From positions 166,282,746-166,346,745 of the forward strand of contig CM073590.1 of the NCBI GenBank assembly GCA_037074705.1: a DNA stretch of 64,000 nucleotides, read 5' to 3'. The position numbers were made by a program, and so were the translations under genes. This DNA is from Zhengitettix transpicula (lineage: Eukaryota; Arthropoda; Insecta; Orthoptera; Tetrigidae). Under the pieces are notes generated by a model. The model did no database searches. It was not told where the DNA came from and saw only the letters and a program-made list of their open reading frames with translations. The stretch's first letter is position 1. Each line of letters starts with the position of its first letter. Positions 24,218 through 35,732 of this stretch are shown here, one piece after another.

Positions 24218-27129
24218 TTAAATTTTAATTGTTTTAACTGGTATCTTACCTTCTGAACCACAGATGCGGTCTGTGGAGCTCAAGTTAATTTGGCGTTGAG
24301 TTTTCATTTCAGTTGAATCAGTTGGCAAGTAAGGTAATGCGGAAGATTGTGACGCTACGTTTATATACAAATTTATTTGTTTTTTAAACTTTCTCAAGGA
24401 TAGCTTAACGCGTCATCTAACCACTGCGTACGTCTTTCAAATACTATGTCAATTGCAAGAAAAATTATACATACGTATTATAAATAATCTTTAAAAAAAA
24501 TTTAAAACATTGTTTTAAAAGTGTCGCATGCATTGTTTTTTCTTGATAATTGCATTGTAAATTAATATTGATCCTAGAATTTAATATTCAATTAAAATTA
24601 TTTTTTAATTTCCTCAAAATTAATTTATTGTGTTCGGATGAACAAAAAAGAGGAATTTTGTGTACCTAATGAGGTATATTATGTAATATAACATACCAAT
24701 TAACGTTTGTTAAAAATAATACTAGATACGACCTTAAACAGAAAAATTTGAAAATTTGTAATATAATAATAGCAGTCCAATCTTGTGAAATGTAATTTAA
24801 AAACAGGACAAAAAATAAATTTCAAACCAGAATTTCTTAACAAAAGTATGTAGCAAGAACTAAGGAAGTGAAAAAGGGTTAGCGTGATCACATACTCTAC
24901 TGTTCAGTGATCCAAATGCACAAAGGAGTAAATGGAAAATACATAGTAAAAATAAGAATATTGGAAACCAAACTAATAACAGTCAGTATACCATGAATTT
25001 AAACAAATTACACAGTAGAAACCCGATGAAAGTCAAAGCGCAGGTCGAACATTGACCAACATTCCCTCTATTTGTCGACGTTGGAAGAGTAATTCAGTTA
25101 TATACTTGTGACGTAAAGATCTACAAGAATAATTTGATGATGTAGCATTGGAACAGTACCTCATAGAGAATCAGGAGTCATCAGAAATTACTTTCGGCTA
25201 AAAATTAGTACAGAAAATTATTAATTTATGCCCTTCCATGCTAATTAACTACCCAAGAAATTATGATATAATTCTAGAAAATGTAATATAATCTAATAAT
25301 TTCTTGACACTTTTGTAACATTAAATTGAAAAATAAAATAATAAAACAATAAATCTCTCATTTTAACATCACACTACCGAAGGTTCATGTAATAACCTTA
25401 CATTTATTATAAGTATTCTTTATATTCATTACAACTGTTAAAAGAGAAAAAATATTTATTTACTTTACAAAGGAAACTACCCTAAAAATTCATTATGCAA
25501 AAAAATTTCTTGTAGATGATTAGTAACATATGTAGGGATATTAAAGACAATTATCGCCATTTTTCATAAGTATAATGTAATAACAGTATACGGCAAATTA
25601 TATTACTACAGGATTTTTTTTATGTTTGGCTCTTTTTGGAGAAGAAAATTACGAATCGAAGTTTATTAAACATCCCTTATCAAATCATTAAACGCTGGAA
25701 TAGTCACGAAAAAATAGATTGAGGGCCTTAATAGAACGTAAATGGAATCGATGTTTTAAGTGAAGTAATTAATTTAAAGTCGTAATAAGAAAGCAACCCG
25801 TTGGCTTCCTTTTTTTGGGGTTATTTTTATTCTGATCAATACCGTGTTCTATTAATTATCTCAGTGTTTTATTGCAACTTTAACATATAGTATTTTAACA
25901 TCAATGATACCCGTAGGAAATAATTTCTATACATGTAAATAATTTTATCGCTTACAATGAGAACTTTTTACTCAAGGTCTTGGCATTACATATTTGCCTT
26001 TAAACTAAATGTAATCTGCATTAAGACTCTTTGAATTTACGGGATGTATTCTAGTAAGGCTTTCCTGAGAATCCGTGTAAGTTCGGAGGAGCGAAATGAG
26101 ACAGGGTTTCCTCTGCTGAACTGGAGGCTCAAATTAGGATTAATAGATTGTTTCATACGAAAATTATGTTAAAGTTTCCGGTTCGCATCATATTTTGCAG
26201 GTCATATAAGATGGCTTGTATCGCGGGTTCTCGGTATCTTTTAGAATAATTGCTATAAAGATATTTTGCTTTATAAAACATATTTTAAGTCGACAGGAGA
26301 TGATTTCTTCTTACATAACTTTGTGAATATTTTTTTGAGAAAAATAAAACGAAAAATAATTCTGAATATAATAAAAAAGGTTTTTAAATATTCACTATAA
26401 TCATTTGTAAAGGAAATTGACTTTGTATATAAGTAGTAGACTATGTACTGGAGCGATACCGTTTTCGCTTTACCCAATAGTGGCTTGGTTCTGTGATTAC
26501 TAAAAGGATAAACATTTATACGTACTTGTATTTACAGATCTTTCTCGAGAAAACGAGTGAATTTATTTATGAATCACGGAGATTTTATTGAATGAATATG
26601 ATAATTAGAATTTTAAGAACTGAATGTAAATAATTTTAAATGTCGTGGTTGGGTGCCAACAGGCTGACAGCAAAGTTCTTATAGATCTTTACAAAAAATA
26701 TTGCATTAAGTTTATTATTTAATTCGTGAGACATGTCTTTCATTGAAGTATTTTTTAATACATATTTTTTATTCACATAAAAAGATATGGTAATTAGCGA
26801 CTTTATACACTTTTTGAATTTTACAAGTTGGGGAACTAATTTCGGGGGGTTTCACTGTATGGGAACACACGCACATTCAACATCCATGCCAACTCCGGAA
26901 TTCGAACCCCGGGTATTTTTGATGCGTTACTGGTTTATATAATGAGCAGTAAAGAAAATAATTACGAAAAATCGTATCATGATCAAGGAGAATGTCATTA
27001 ACAATTAAGCTGTAAACACGTAAATAGAGTAACAGAAGGTGTTGCTCATGACCTTAATGGTTCATGTGAATGTAAATAAGGACTAATAATAATAATAAAA
27101 AAAGAAGAACAGAAAAGTTGAATATGTTT
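24218..27129. other. No gene recognised; contains a SINE piece
   Basis: Very AT-rich DNA. Only the SINE fragment near 26850-26930 could be identified. Confidence 0.4.
26850..26930 (-). mobile_element. tRNA-derived SINE fragment
   Basis: On the minus strand, GGGGTTCGAATTCCGG at 26895-26910 is a B box, followed by GGCATGGATGTTGAATGTGC and GTGTGTTCCC. The latter parallels the fragment at 16205-16330, so both are copies of one SINE. The A-box side is too decayed to define. Confidence 0.65.
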
Positions 27130-27665
27130 CACCACTTAGTTCGTGGTTTGTATGGAATAATTCGTCCCGTGGGAATTTGTTGCGTAATCGGCAGCATTAC
27201 TCTTGTATTGCGTGATTGTAACTCTCAAGAAGCAACTTACGGTTTGAAAATCAATTTTATGATTTGATATTTTATCTTCATAATTTTCACTAAATAAGTA
27301 ATCTATTAAAATGTTTTAAAAACATAATCCGGCGATTCTCTAAAGATGGCGGCCCGCGCCATCTTTTTCCATGCTACTCCATTCTAGACAGAATTCATCC
27401 TGACGATTCTGAGTAATTTGCCAATCAGGCAATTTATAACATATCGCGGCTTTGAATAATTTACCAATGCAAATAACTGCACACAGTGTAATAATTTCGT
27501 CGTGGCGCCAAGCTAATTAGGCTGGCTTGCCATTATTGACCGCTGATTTTGTTTCCAATAAATGTCTAACCGATAATGTTCACAAAGTTAATTTTTTTAC
27601 AATAAATTGATTTAAATTGTAAATGGTTCCAAATAAATGAGTAATTATCCAAATTATTCATATTA
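27130..27665 (+). repeat. Interspersed repeat family D, copy 2
   Basis: Same repeat as at 19836-20402, in the same orientation, with many substitutions and small indels. It shares CATATCGCGGC (27449) and TTTCGTCGTGGCGCC (27495). No coding frame. Confidence 0.7.
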
Positions 27666-28599
27666 TATCCGTTCCTTACAATATATTACAACTTGAAAAC
27701 AATATAAATAATCGTCATGAACTAAAAATATATTAGTGAACTTTGGTTTGACTAAGCGAATATGTAATGGAGATTATTCAGTTCATACAGTATTATACAG
27801 TCAAAGTGTATGATCCTAATAGAATTTGCAAATATTGTATAAGCTATTATCGGACCTTGAAGTGAAAGTAAAAACGTTAAAGATTGAAAAACTGCCAGTT
27901 AATGAGTCTGATTTCACTTAGAATTCGTATAGCGAACAGGCCTATATGATGCAATACTAAGAATTTAAAGAAGTGTTAACGCGAATTAAAATATATAAAA
28001 CTGTAGAAAATAGATTATATTTTTCTATATAATCACTTGATACAGATTATTAATGAATATAGAGAAGCAGATAATCCATAAGTTCTCTGAAAGAAGTGCG
28101 ATATTTAAATTTTTTTTTGCCAGAATTCGTAGTAAGGGTTCGTACAAAAATGATTAGACTGACACACAGATGACGACAGTAGGCATAAAGGTGTATGGAA
28201 GAAGTGCTGTGTTTAATAAGCTTCTACAACTCACACAGAGAAAAATTGATGAATTTTTTATACCTTACCACCATTATAGAAAGTAGAGAATTTTTTATTT
28301 TAGTCTTGACAAGTTTTTGTTTAAAATGACGAATCAGTTTTATTATGTGAATGTTATAATTTGTATTGAATCTTCATCAATAAAGAAAATAATGTTTGAG
28401 CTAATCAAAAATTCTAGCCGTTGCCATTTATTTAACGAAATTATTGCCGGTACAAAGGTTATAAAGAGTCAACAATGGTTCTTCAATTTTTTATTATTGT
28501 ATTTAAGAGAAGAGAACGAATGTAGGTGATGCGTGAAAAATTGAATCGATGCTCAAGCACCTATAAAGTACCTCGCTATAAAAGACAACCCAGTTCCCT
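27666..28599. other. No recognisable gene; possibly the body of another family B unit
   Basis: No family B body blocks could be confirmed, but the right edge (28600-28657) looks like a family B tail. A copy may be present but too decayed to delimit. Confidence 0.3.
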
Positions 28600-28654
28600 A
28601 GTAAATTGTATTCCACAATAATTGGTGACTTCGTTTTCTATAAATTTGTTTACT

Positions 28655-28657
<3 letters not shown>
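28600..28657 (+). mobile_element. Tail of a family B unit
   Basis: ATAATTGGTGACTTCG, a PBS-like block, is followed by CTATAAATTTGTTTACTACA, which is nearly the terminal 19 bases of L6 (ATAAATTGTTTACTACA at 36830-36846). It then abuts (TA)n. The upstream LTR is not identifiable. Confidence 0.45.

Positions 28658-28693
<36 letters not shown>
28658..28693. repeat. (TA)n tract between inverted family B ends
   Basis: The TA tract is flanked by ACTACA on the left and TGTAGT on the right, so the tract lies between the 3' end of one unit and the 5' end of the next. Confidence 0.95.
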
Positions 28694-28696
<3 letters not shown>

Positions 28697-29627
28697 AGTA
28701 ATTGGTAATTAAGACATTGTTCTAATTGGAAAGTTGGATTGTAGAGGACTCATTATTAGTGGATATAGAGCGGACGCCGCAACAATCCGGCAAGGCAAAG
28801 AAAACATTTTTGAGAGAGTTTACGCGCTCAAAATCTACGAGACGAAGAGAACAGTCGGGCCGTAGGCAGCGAGGAGATAAGACCAAAATTCCAAGTCATA
28901 AAAATTTGAACAGTACAGTCGGTCAGCAGACAGCGAATAGAACGGACGAAAAGAACTCATTGAAAGTTTTACTGTCGGCAGTCAGAACGAAAGATTGTGG
29001 CCCAGTCACAAACATGCTTTCAATTATTAAAAAGTAAAGCAATATTCAGACAAACCAATGAAGTCCATTGTCAACTAAAGCCACGAGATCTACAAATCCA
29101 GGTTGCAGTAAAGCATCGAGAACTAACCAATTTGTGTTAAACCAACTAACAAACAACGCCAATTAGAGTCTGTGAGAACTTAGAATCAGTGATGTCCCCA
29201 AAATTGTGCACGAAAAACTAAAAATGAGACCTGGGCGGCCGTAAGTAGAGAAAACTTTAAAATAATTTGTAAACCGTGTTTAAAAGATAAAAGTCAGATC
29301 GTTCTTTAATTATTTAATTATTGATAAAATGAGATCGTTAACTCTTGATAAAATTGAAATTGTTAAATTCAATCTTTAGTATTATTTCTTCCGCAACAAA
29401 TTTCGTCTATGTTCAGACGCTTTGATTTCCATAAAAGGTAAATGTAATTTTGATTATTTAAATTCTGCCATTTATCAAACCCAGATCAAGACCCTGTGAT
29501 CCCAAATATTTTGTGTATTTTATACTTGTTTTTAAAATTGATAATAAATTTTGTTAATTATTTTAAGTTAATAGTTGTTCATTTAAAAGTGCCCACATCC
29601 ATTATTAATATATAATTAATTATTACA
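28694..29627 (+). mobile_element. LTR-like unit L4 (family B)
   Basis: It starts TGTAGTAATTGGTAATTAAG and ends AATTAATTATTACA, 934 bp, both ends against TA-rich DNA. Internal landmarks match the family in order: AAAAGTCAGATCGTTC (29287) and the box TATCAAACCCAGATCAAGAC (29473). A GTGCCCACATCC block near 29589 may be a decayed PBS-like motif placed 37 bases before the end. The 103-codon frame 28726-29037 lies wholly in the U3-like part and is rich in K and R. It has no family resemblance, and I do not call it a gene. Confidence 0.65.
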
Positions 29628-29734
29628 ATATATATGTATATATATAAGGTATTTATTTCTACATTTACAATTTGCGTAGTATAGTCCGAACATGACGTAC
29701 TCTAACGGACAGTGTGTTGATGAAAGCTATCACA

Positions 29735-30400
29735 TCTCCCTCCCAGCGTCTATTCTGGCTTCGGAACTATGTGCCCTACGTACAGTGTCTTCCTTAACCA
29801 AGTACAGGGCGAACTCATAAGTCCTGATTCTATCGGACTCTCAAGAGGCTCTTAAGGGTTTGGAAGAAGCGGACATTGAAGATACGCTTATCCGGAACAT
29901 ATTCAGCAACTGCCTCGACGCAACTCAAGGCAATTCGTTAGCATCACATCGCCTGGATCACACGGTGGCATCGAGGGAACGAACGTGTGGACTACCTGGC
30001 AAAGTACGCTGCGGCTAATGAACAACTAGAATCCATAAGAAACATCTGTCCCTGGACGGATACCTTATCAGCAATCGCTGCTCAATTGGCCATCAGGAGA
30101 GGAAGACCCTCAAACGAATCGGATTATAGCACCGCCTGCAAGGTCAACTCCCGACTTCTCTTTTCTATACCGAAGGGTGATCTTTCCTGGAATTAGAACC
30201 CACCATTCCGCTTTTATTTACTAGAGCGCCAAAACCTTTATGTGATTAGTTAAATGAATAACTGTTCATCACCTTCTGTATTCTTGCCAGACTTGAGCGG
30301 CAGAACGAGCCGTTCGTTTACAGACCTACGAATGGAAGACAAATGAAATCGCGGCCATACTGGACTTCCTAAAAGAAAGGAACCTGCGCTATAAAATCGT
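29735..30400 (+). pseudogene. LINE ORF2 C-terminal fragment with RNase H domain (R1/I-type)
   Basis: In broken frames I see LPASILASELCALRT (the E of ASEL is the second acid of the RNase H active site), LILSDSQEALKGL (third acid), and RWHRGNERVDYLAKYA (fourth acid in NERVDYLA). This is the RNase H layout downstream of reverse transcriptase in R1, I and LOA type LINEs. Defects include an in-frame stop after YRANS near 29818 and a frameshift around 29940. The longest clean frame is 29987-30196. Downstream residues up to about 30400 (NEIAAILDFLKERNLRYKI) fit the usual ORF2 end. The first catalytic aspartate is outside the fragment. Confidence 0.75.
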
Positions 30401-31731
30401 AAGAAATGTTCTTATCTGGGTCCCCAGTTCCGGATACATACTTTCAGAAATTTTGGTAAAAGACAATTGAAATTTTTCTGAAGTTTGTTAATCATAAAAA
30501 CCATGGAGGTCACTATATTTGTACGTAAGCTGTAATTGAAGTCAGCGGCGCTAATCAGCTTGGTTGCACATGGGACGAAACATAAATTAAATAATAAAAA
30601 ACATTAGGCATATACTGGTAGATTTTTTAAGCATGAAAATGTTTGAATTTAATGTTAACTCATTCAAACAAGCTCTTTTCCATGGATTTAGACTCAAATT
30701 AATTATATTTGCTTGACTACATATTTGTATTCAAGCAGTTAAAATTTATGAGAGATTTGTTTCCAAACTGTAAATTCGATCCGACTATTGAACAAATTAA
30801 TGGAGTAAAATATTAATATATACTTGTGTTACATTAAATACATTTTAATACAGCAGTTAGTATGTTTTTCCTTACTAAATTTCAGTGGAATAGAATCGAT
30901 TAATTTCAGGAATGTTACTACTAGCGAATGTTTCTTTCAATCTTGAAATATTATCTTTTGGCTTAGTGCCTGTAGACTGTAATGACGCTATTAATTTCAT
31001 ACGAATCCTGTAAGAGGCATGTCATCATGACGGCAACAAATGCTAAGATCAGTGAAGATGTTTATTTGCAGAAGCGTTTCCAGAGCCGTGTCACGAACAT
31101 CGGACGCAGTGGCGAGACAAAGCGGCAATGCAGCTGACAGACTCCACCTAATGGAAAAGCACCAGACAGAGGATGTAATTTTCTCTCAAGTAATTAAATT
31201 CCCTACTCTTCTTTTACATATCATTATTACGACTTTTAAAAACCTAAAATAAGATTTCATTAAACTAGCGCAATATTTAACATCAAAGCTAGCCACTGAA
31301 ATTGTAATTAAAATACCTTTTAACAAGATTTTGACAAGTTTCTTAAAGTAAATCACTTAGAAATTTACGAAAACATTTTCCTCGAATAATTTTCAATTTC
31401 GTTTCCACCTTCATTTATTCGATAGAAGTAGCATTACTCGATCGTGGAAATTTCTCAACAATTATGTAATTTGTTTTCAGTTTCAACATTTTTGAACAAG
31501 AATATTTAATGCTAGTAGAACAGCTCAAAAAGTTCATTTACAATTAAGGAGAAGAATGGTATTTCAGAAATACTTACGCTACTTGACTAATGTGGTACAA
31601 TGATAATGGTAAATTAGTTTAAAAGATAAACAGAAAATATTAAATAGTAAGCGGAATAAGAGAAATGAAGCTTCTAGTGAATTTATACACCCTTCCTAAA
31701 ATATGGATTACTTATTCACAGGAAAAGGAGT
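30401..31731. other. No recognisable feature
   Basis: No gene or repeat was identified. The 70-codon frame near 31040 has no recognisable domain. Confidence 0.4.
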
Positions 31732-32064
31732 ATGGAGGATTTTAAAAAGTACTTGCGAATGCGAAAGTCCATAAGTTTATCAAAAACTAATTAAAGAGTA
31801 GGGACTCAGAAATTAATCAGCTCAGAGAAAACGCTGGATATAGCAGAAAACAGCTATAGAAAACATTCAACAGTATTAAGAGCAGTTGGCGAGATAGTCA
31901 AAGCACAACGCGTTGAAATAGATTTTCTACGAAATGTGTGTGATAAAGGAATGTCAGTTATTAAACTGGAAGCAGACACATCCAAGTTTAATATTGAGTG
32001 GCCAGACAGTGGCACTAAGTACCAGAAAAATTATTTACAGCAGCTGCAAATACTTGGAACTTAA
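31732..32064 (+). pseudogene. Unrecognised decayed coding stretch or 3' exon
   Basis: One frame reads from ATG 31732 (MEDFKKYLRMRK...) through a single TAA (31792-31794). It then stays open for 89 codons to TAA 32062-32064, ending ...KYQKNYLQQLQILGT. Composition is protein-like, unlike the poly-K/N/I frames of AT-rich noise: it has a hydrophobic-charged heptad-like stretch (VLRAVGEIVKAQRVEIDFL) and single W and C residues. AATAAA lies at about 32095. An alternative frame over 31795-31840 (SRDSEINQLREN) is also coiled-coil-like, so a frameshift may be present. I do not recognise the family. It could be a pseudogene, an unknown transposon ORF or a last exon. Confidence 0.35.
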
Positions 32065-32667
32065 ACAATTTACCCAAAATGTCTATAAGGTACCTAAATA
32101 AATTTAGTATAATAATATCCATTCACAAGTCATTTACCATTAATATTTTCCCTGAGATTATGATTAAAAATTTATAAATATATATTTGTAAAGTATATCA
32201 GATTTAGTGCAATACTAATTTAAGTAAATTTAAACCAACGAAATACATAACACGTAGAAATTTTTTTAATTATTCGTCAATATTTAATGCTTTTTAAACA
32301 ACACAGTGTGAATATTTTAATAAACGCTTCTGCAAATTATAGTGAACATTCTCAAAATATAAAATCAAAGGGGTTTAAAAAACGTAAAACTTTGTATAGC
32401 CGCAGCATATGGTCAGGGAAAAAAGATCTGAAGTCTGTTTCGGAAAGTGGCATTGAACTCGAAAGTTATTTTTCTAATCGGAAGAGTGTAATAGTGTTTT
32501 AAAACAGCTCCTATTTAAAGGAGAAACAATATTTATAGGGGGATGGGGAAAGTTAGAGAGAGTAAGTATGAACAACGTTTGGATAGAAGTTATTTAGTCA
32601 GGATGGAAAGACATTTAGATGTTAAACAGTAGTGACTCTATAGAGCAATTAAAATTACAAAGTACTG
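32065..32667. other. No recognisable feature
   Basis: Short open frames only. Confidence 0.35.
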
Positions 32668-32815
32668 GAGGTTTCCGCGTGAATCTACTTCTTATACGGC
32701 TCACAAAAAACAATAGAATACAAGCGATTGTTCGACAACGCTGCTTATCCCGTACTACATTTTTAAGCGTTCTCATAGGTAGATTCAAGGTCACGCCAAC
32801 TGGGGGAAATTTTCA
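32668..32815 (+). repeat. Interspersed repeat family F, copy 2
   Basis: Shares GGTTTCCGCGTG, TAGAATACAAGCGATTGTTC, ACGCTGCTTATCCC, TTTTTAAGC and ATTCAAGGTCAC, in order, with 13238-13415. Confidence 0.55.
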
Positions 32816-33479
32816 TTCGTAGCAGTAAAATTATGATCATTTAATTATGATGTTTAATTAGTCATTAAAACACAATTAACTTAAAATGATTAAAACGTAA
32901 ATTGAAGACACTACGCATTAATTATTTCAAAATTGAAGCTCTATTTAAATAAACAAATGTAGATGAGAAATTTTCAGAAAACCATTTGAAATTAATCACC
33001 AAATAACCAAAATATGTTATTAACTGCATAGATGTTTAACCAAATAGTGTAAATATAAGTCAATTGTTTGTTGTTTCTTGGTTCAAAATGTTTTCCCTAT
33101 ACTGCTTTATTAGAACTAACGTAGCCAGACGCATCAAGATTTGCATAATTATATTTCCTGCATTTCCATTCCCGTATATTTACGTCTGCGTTAACGCTCC
33201 GTTAAGCCATTATATTTGCATAATGGAAGCGCCTTTCAAGAATATTAAAGCAATAAATTTGTTTGTTATTTAAAATAAAAAATAACACCCGGGGAAATTA
33301 ATATTATAATTAATTTTTTCTATATGATTATTTAAACTTGGAATACTCTGGCGAGTCAGATTATGGTTTTTAGAAAAATTAACTATGACATAGCGCTGAA
33401 GTCGCTCGAGGGTCAGATCGATTTAAAAAGGGAAACAGTTCCTTTACAACGGAAGACGAGGTGACTTGTTTACAAAAAT
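32816..33479. other. No recognisable feature
   Basis: AT-rich DNA without recognised content. Confidence 0.35.
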
Positions 33480-34010
33480 AAGAGTAAACGAGACTTTGAA
33501 CGTGTGATAGTTTTTTCGCTCGTAGCAATGGAGCTAGTGTCACAGTCTGCATTCGTAAAATATTCCATAGCTGTCTTAAAGTACTTAAAGACTGCAATAT
33601 TAGCTGGAAAACCGGTTCTGAACGTGCAAATTGTGGCTGTACTCGTAAATAAATTCTCTGGCAGAACGGAGAGTGGCCATTGCTCTTATTCTGATCCTAA
33701 CCTGTTGATAATGCATCCCAATGGAGATGGCTACTTCCAACATGACAATGCTCCATGTCATGGTGATCGTATTGTGCAGAAGTGATTTCAGGAACATTAG
33801 GGAGATTTTATTCTCGCATAATCACTGGATCTCAATCCAATTGAGCATTTGGAGGACGAAGTTTAAAGAGCATCAGGCAACTGGTTCAATTAAATCTTAA
33901 GCAACTGGACAGTGCCATTCGTCATTCAAGATATCGTGGAGTCAGTACCAAGAATTATTGAAGGAAAAAGGTTAATCAACTAAGTACTGATTGGTTGGTT
34001 ATAATTATTT
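33480..34010 (+). pseudogene. Tc1-type transposase, internally deleted fragment
   Basis: The segment encodes HPNGDGYFQHDNAPCH near 33712-33760, the second-aspartate motif of Tc1-like DDE transposases, followed by RIVQK. After a stop it gives LDLNPIEHLEDEV, where the E of NPIEHL is the third catalytic acid. Near 33955 VPRIIEG matches the family's C-terminal end. An N-terminal-like DFER motif near 33492 suggests the start of the helix-turn-helix region, with most of the middle lost. In-frame stops at 33782 and beyond kill it. Length is about half of the ~340-residue family norm. Confidence 0.75.
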
Positions 34011-34657
34011 GACAAGTCAGTGAAATTAACACTCCTAAATTTAACTATTGAGTAATTCGCTTAATGTCATAAAAAAAGGCAATATTATGTATCTGTTTCG
34101 GTTAAAGTGGCTTAATGACTAGCAAGATAGTACATATATCACGGCGTTTAAGGTAGTCACTGTCATCATCTTTTATGTCACGATCTGCAATTGATTTTAC
34201 TCAAGTGTAATTACTAGAACTACAAGCCATCAGTGTAGATAAGGTTAGCCGGATCATGATCAACGTGATTATATTTTTGGTCTCCAGTCAATCGGGAAAA
34301 AATATTGCGTCACACGAAAGCATTACTCTCTCGACCCAATATATGTGGAGAAGAGATTGCATAACTAATGTGTGCCGACACATTTTCTGTCCGATAGGTA
34401 AACTTCAACACAAACGTTGACATTTGCATTATGTTTTGTTCATTGTTCGCGTCACATATCAGTCAATTATAACCTTTTACCTCTGAATATATTACAATAT
34501 TACATTTACGCCATACATTTTACAGTAACATCAGGAAACTGTGTATAATATACAATGGAACTAGGTAAATTCGAAGCTGAGGGGATGCAGTAAAAATTTG
34601 AATTACGAAAGATACACCTGAAATGGGTATATTATCAATATTCAAGGCTATACAGAA

Positions 34658-34660
<3 letters not shown>
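34011..34660. other. No recognisable feature
   Basis: No repeat or gene was recognised. Confidence 0.35.

Positions 34661-34693
<33 letters not shown>
34661..34693. repeat. (TA)n tract
   Basis: About 16 TA units abutting the end of L5. Confidence 0.95.
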
Positions 34694-34696
<3 letters not shown>

Positions 34697-35696
34697 AATA
34701 ATCAAAATTAGGACCTTTAATTTAATTTGCCCCACGTTGTGGTAGCCATTTTGTAATATTCACTAATGATAGGCTTTTTATTAAATGAAAAGATCAATAA
34801 AATTAACAAAAGATTTATTGCGGCAATAACTCAAATAATTACAAATTTTTTAATATTGAATTTCTGAGGGTCTTCACTGGGTTTGATAATGGACGAATCA
34901 ATAATATTTATAATCTTATCAACAACAAATTACAATTAAAAGGAAAATAAATTTACTCGTCAATTAAAATAGAACTAAATTTAATTGTGAATGAAATTAA
35001 AAATAAAAGATTGACTCAGATTAACAATTTTAATCAAAAGAGAACGAAATCTGACGGCTATCTTTCAATTACGTTTACATAATTAATTGTTTTTTTAATT
35101 GTTACTCACGTCTTCCCAGCATTCCAGCACACCTTTATTTTCGAAAACACTATTGTGGGGTTTTAAACTGCTTCTAAACTCACTGATTCTACACCAAATT
35201 TTTAAGCCATAATTTTATATGTCGTCAGGAACTCGGATGATTCTCCTTTCGTCATCTATCGGTTGACCGCTCGCCTTAGGTGAATTCTACGATTTGTCGA
35301 TTGGGTAGTCTTTATTGTTCCGGATTTAAACAGAAACTTTTGCTATTTTGGTCGGCTATAGACACAAAAACTGCTTTTCTTAGCAGGTTTCGACGTTATA
35401 CTTTTATGAATGTTTTACTTTGTCCTGCTAATTGCCAACCCTGTTGAATTCTCCTTCCAAAAACTGTTATACCTCGACGAGGTCTTTTCGTGAACTCTCT
35501 CTCTCACCAAATCTCCATGCGAACTGTACTGTCGTCTCGCAATTTAGCGCGGATACGCCATTTTGACTGACCTTCCGACAAAGGAACAGTGCTTGGCTAC
35601 ATTGTCGCTATGTTCTGGACCGCCGCTACAAAGGATTTCTCTAACAATTTAGATTTTTCAATTTCACAATTAATGTCTTAAATAATTGGTATTACA
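34694..35696 (-). mobile_element. LTR-like unit L5 (family B), complete with PBS-like module
   Basis: This is the clearest complete unit. Read on the minus strand, the LTR-like body starts TGTAATACCAATTATT at 35696 and ends ...GAATATTACA at 34752 (945 bp). The PBS-like TGGCTACCACAACGTGGGGC follows at 34748-34729, then a tail ...TAATTTTGATTATTACA ending at 34694. On the plus strand the landmarks are GGGTCTTCACTGGGTTTGAT (34868) and GAGAACGAAATCTGAC (35040), both shared with L7, L8 and L9. The tail resembles the last ~25 bases of the LTR-like body, best seen against L7. Both ends abut TA tracts. No internal coding region exists. Confidence 0.7.
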
Positions 35697-35732
35697 ATAT
35701 ATATATATAGTCCATCAATAATATATATATAT

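Noticed and set aside
28726..29037. 103-codon basic ORF as a viral-type accessory or gag protein
   Set aside because: It lies entirely in the U3-like half of LTR unit L4, and the matching region of other units does not keep the frame.
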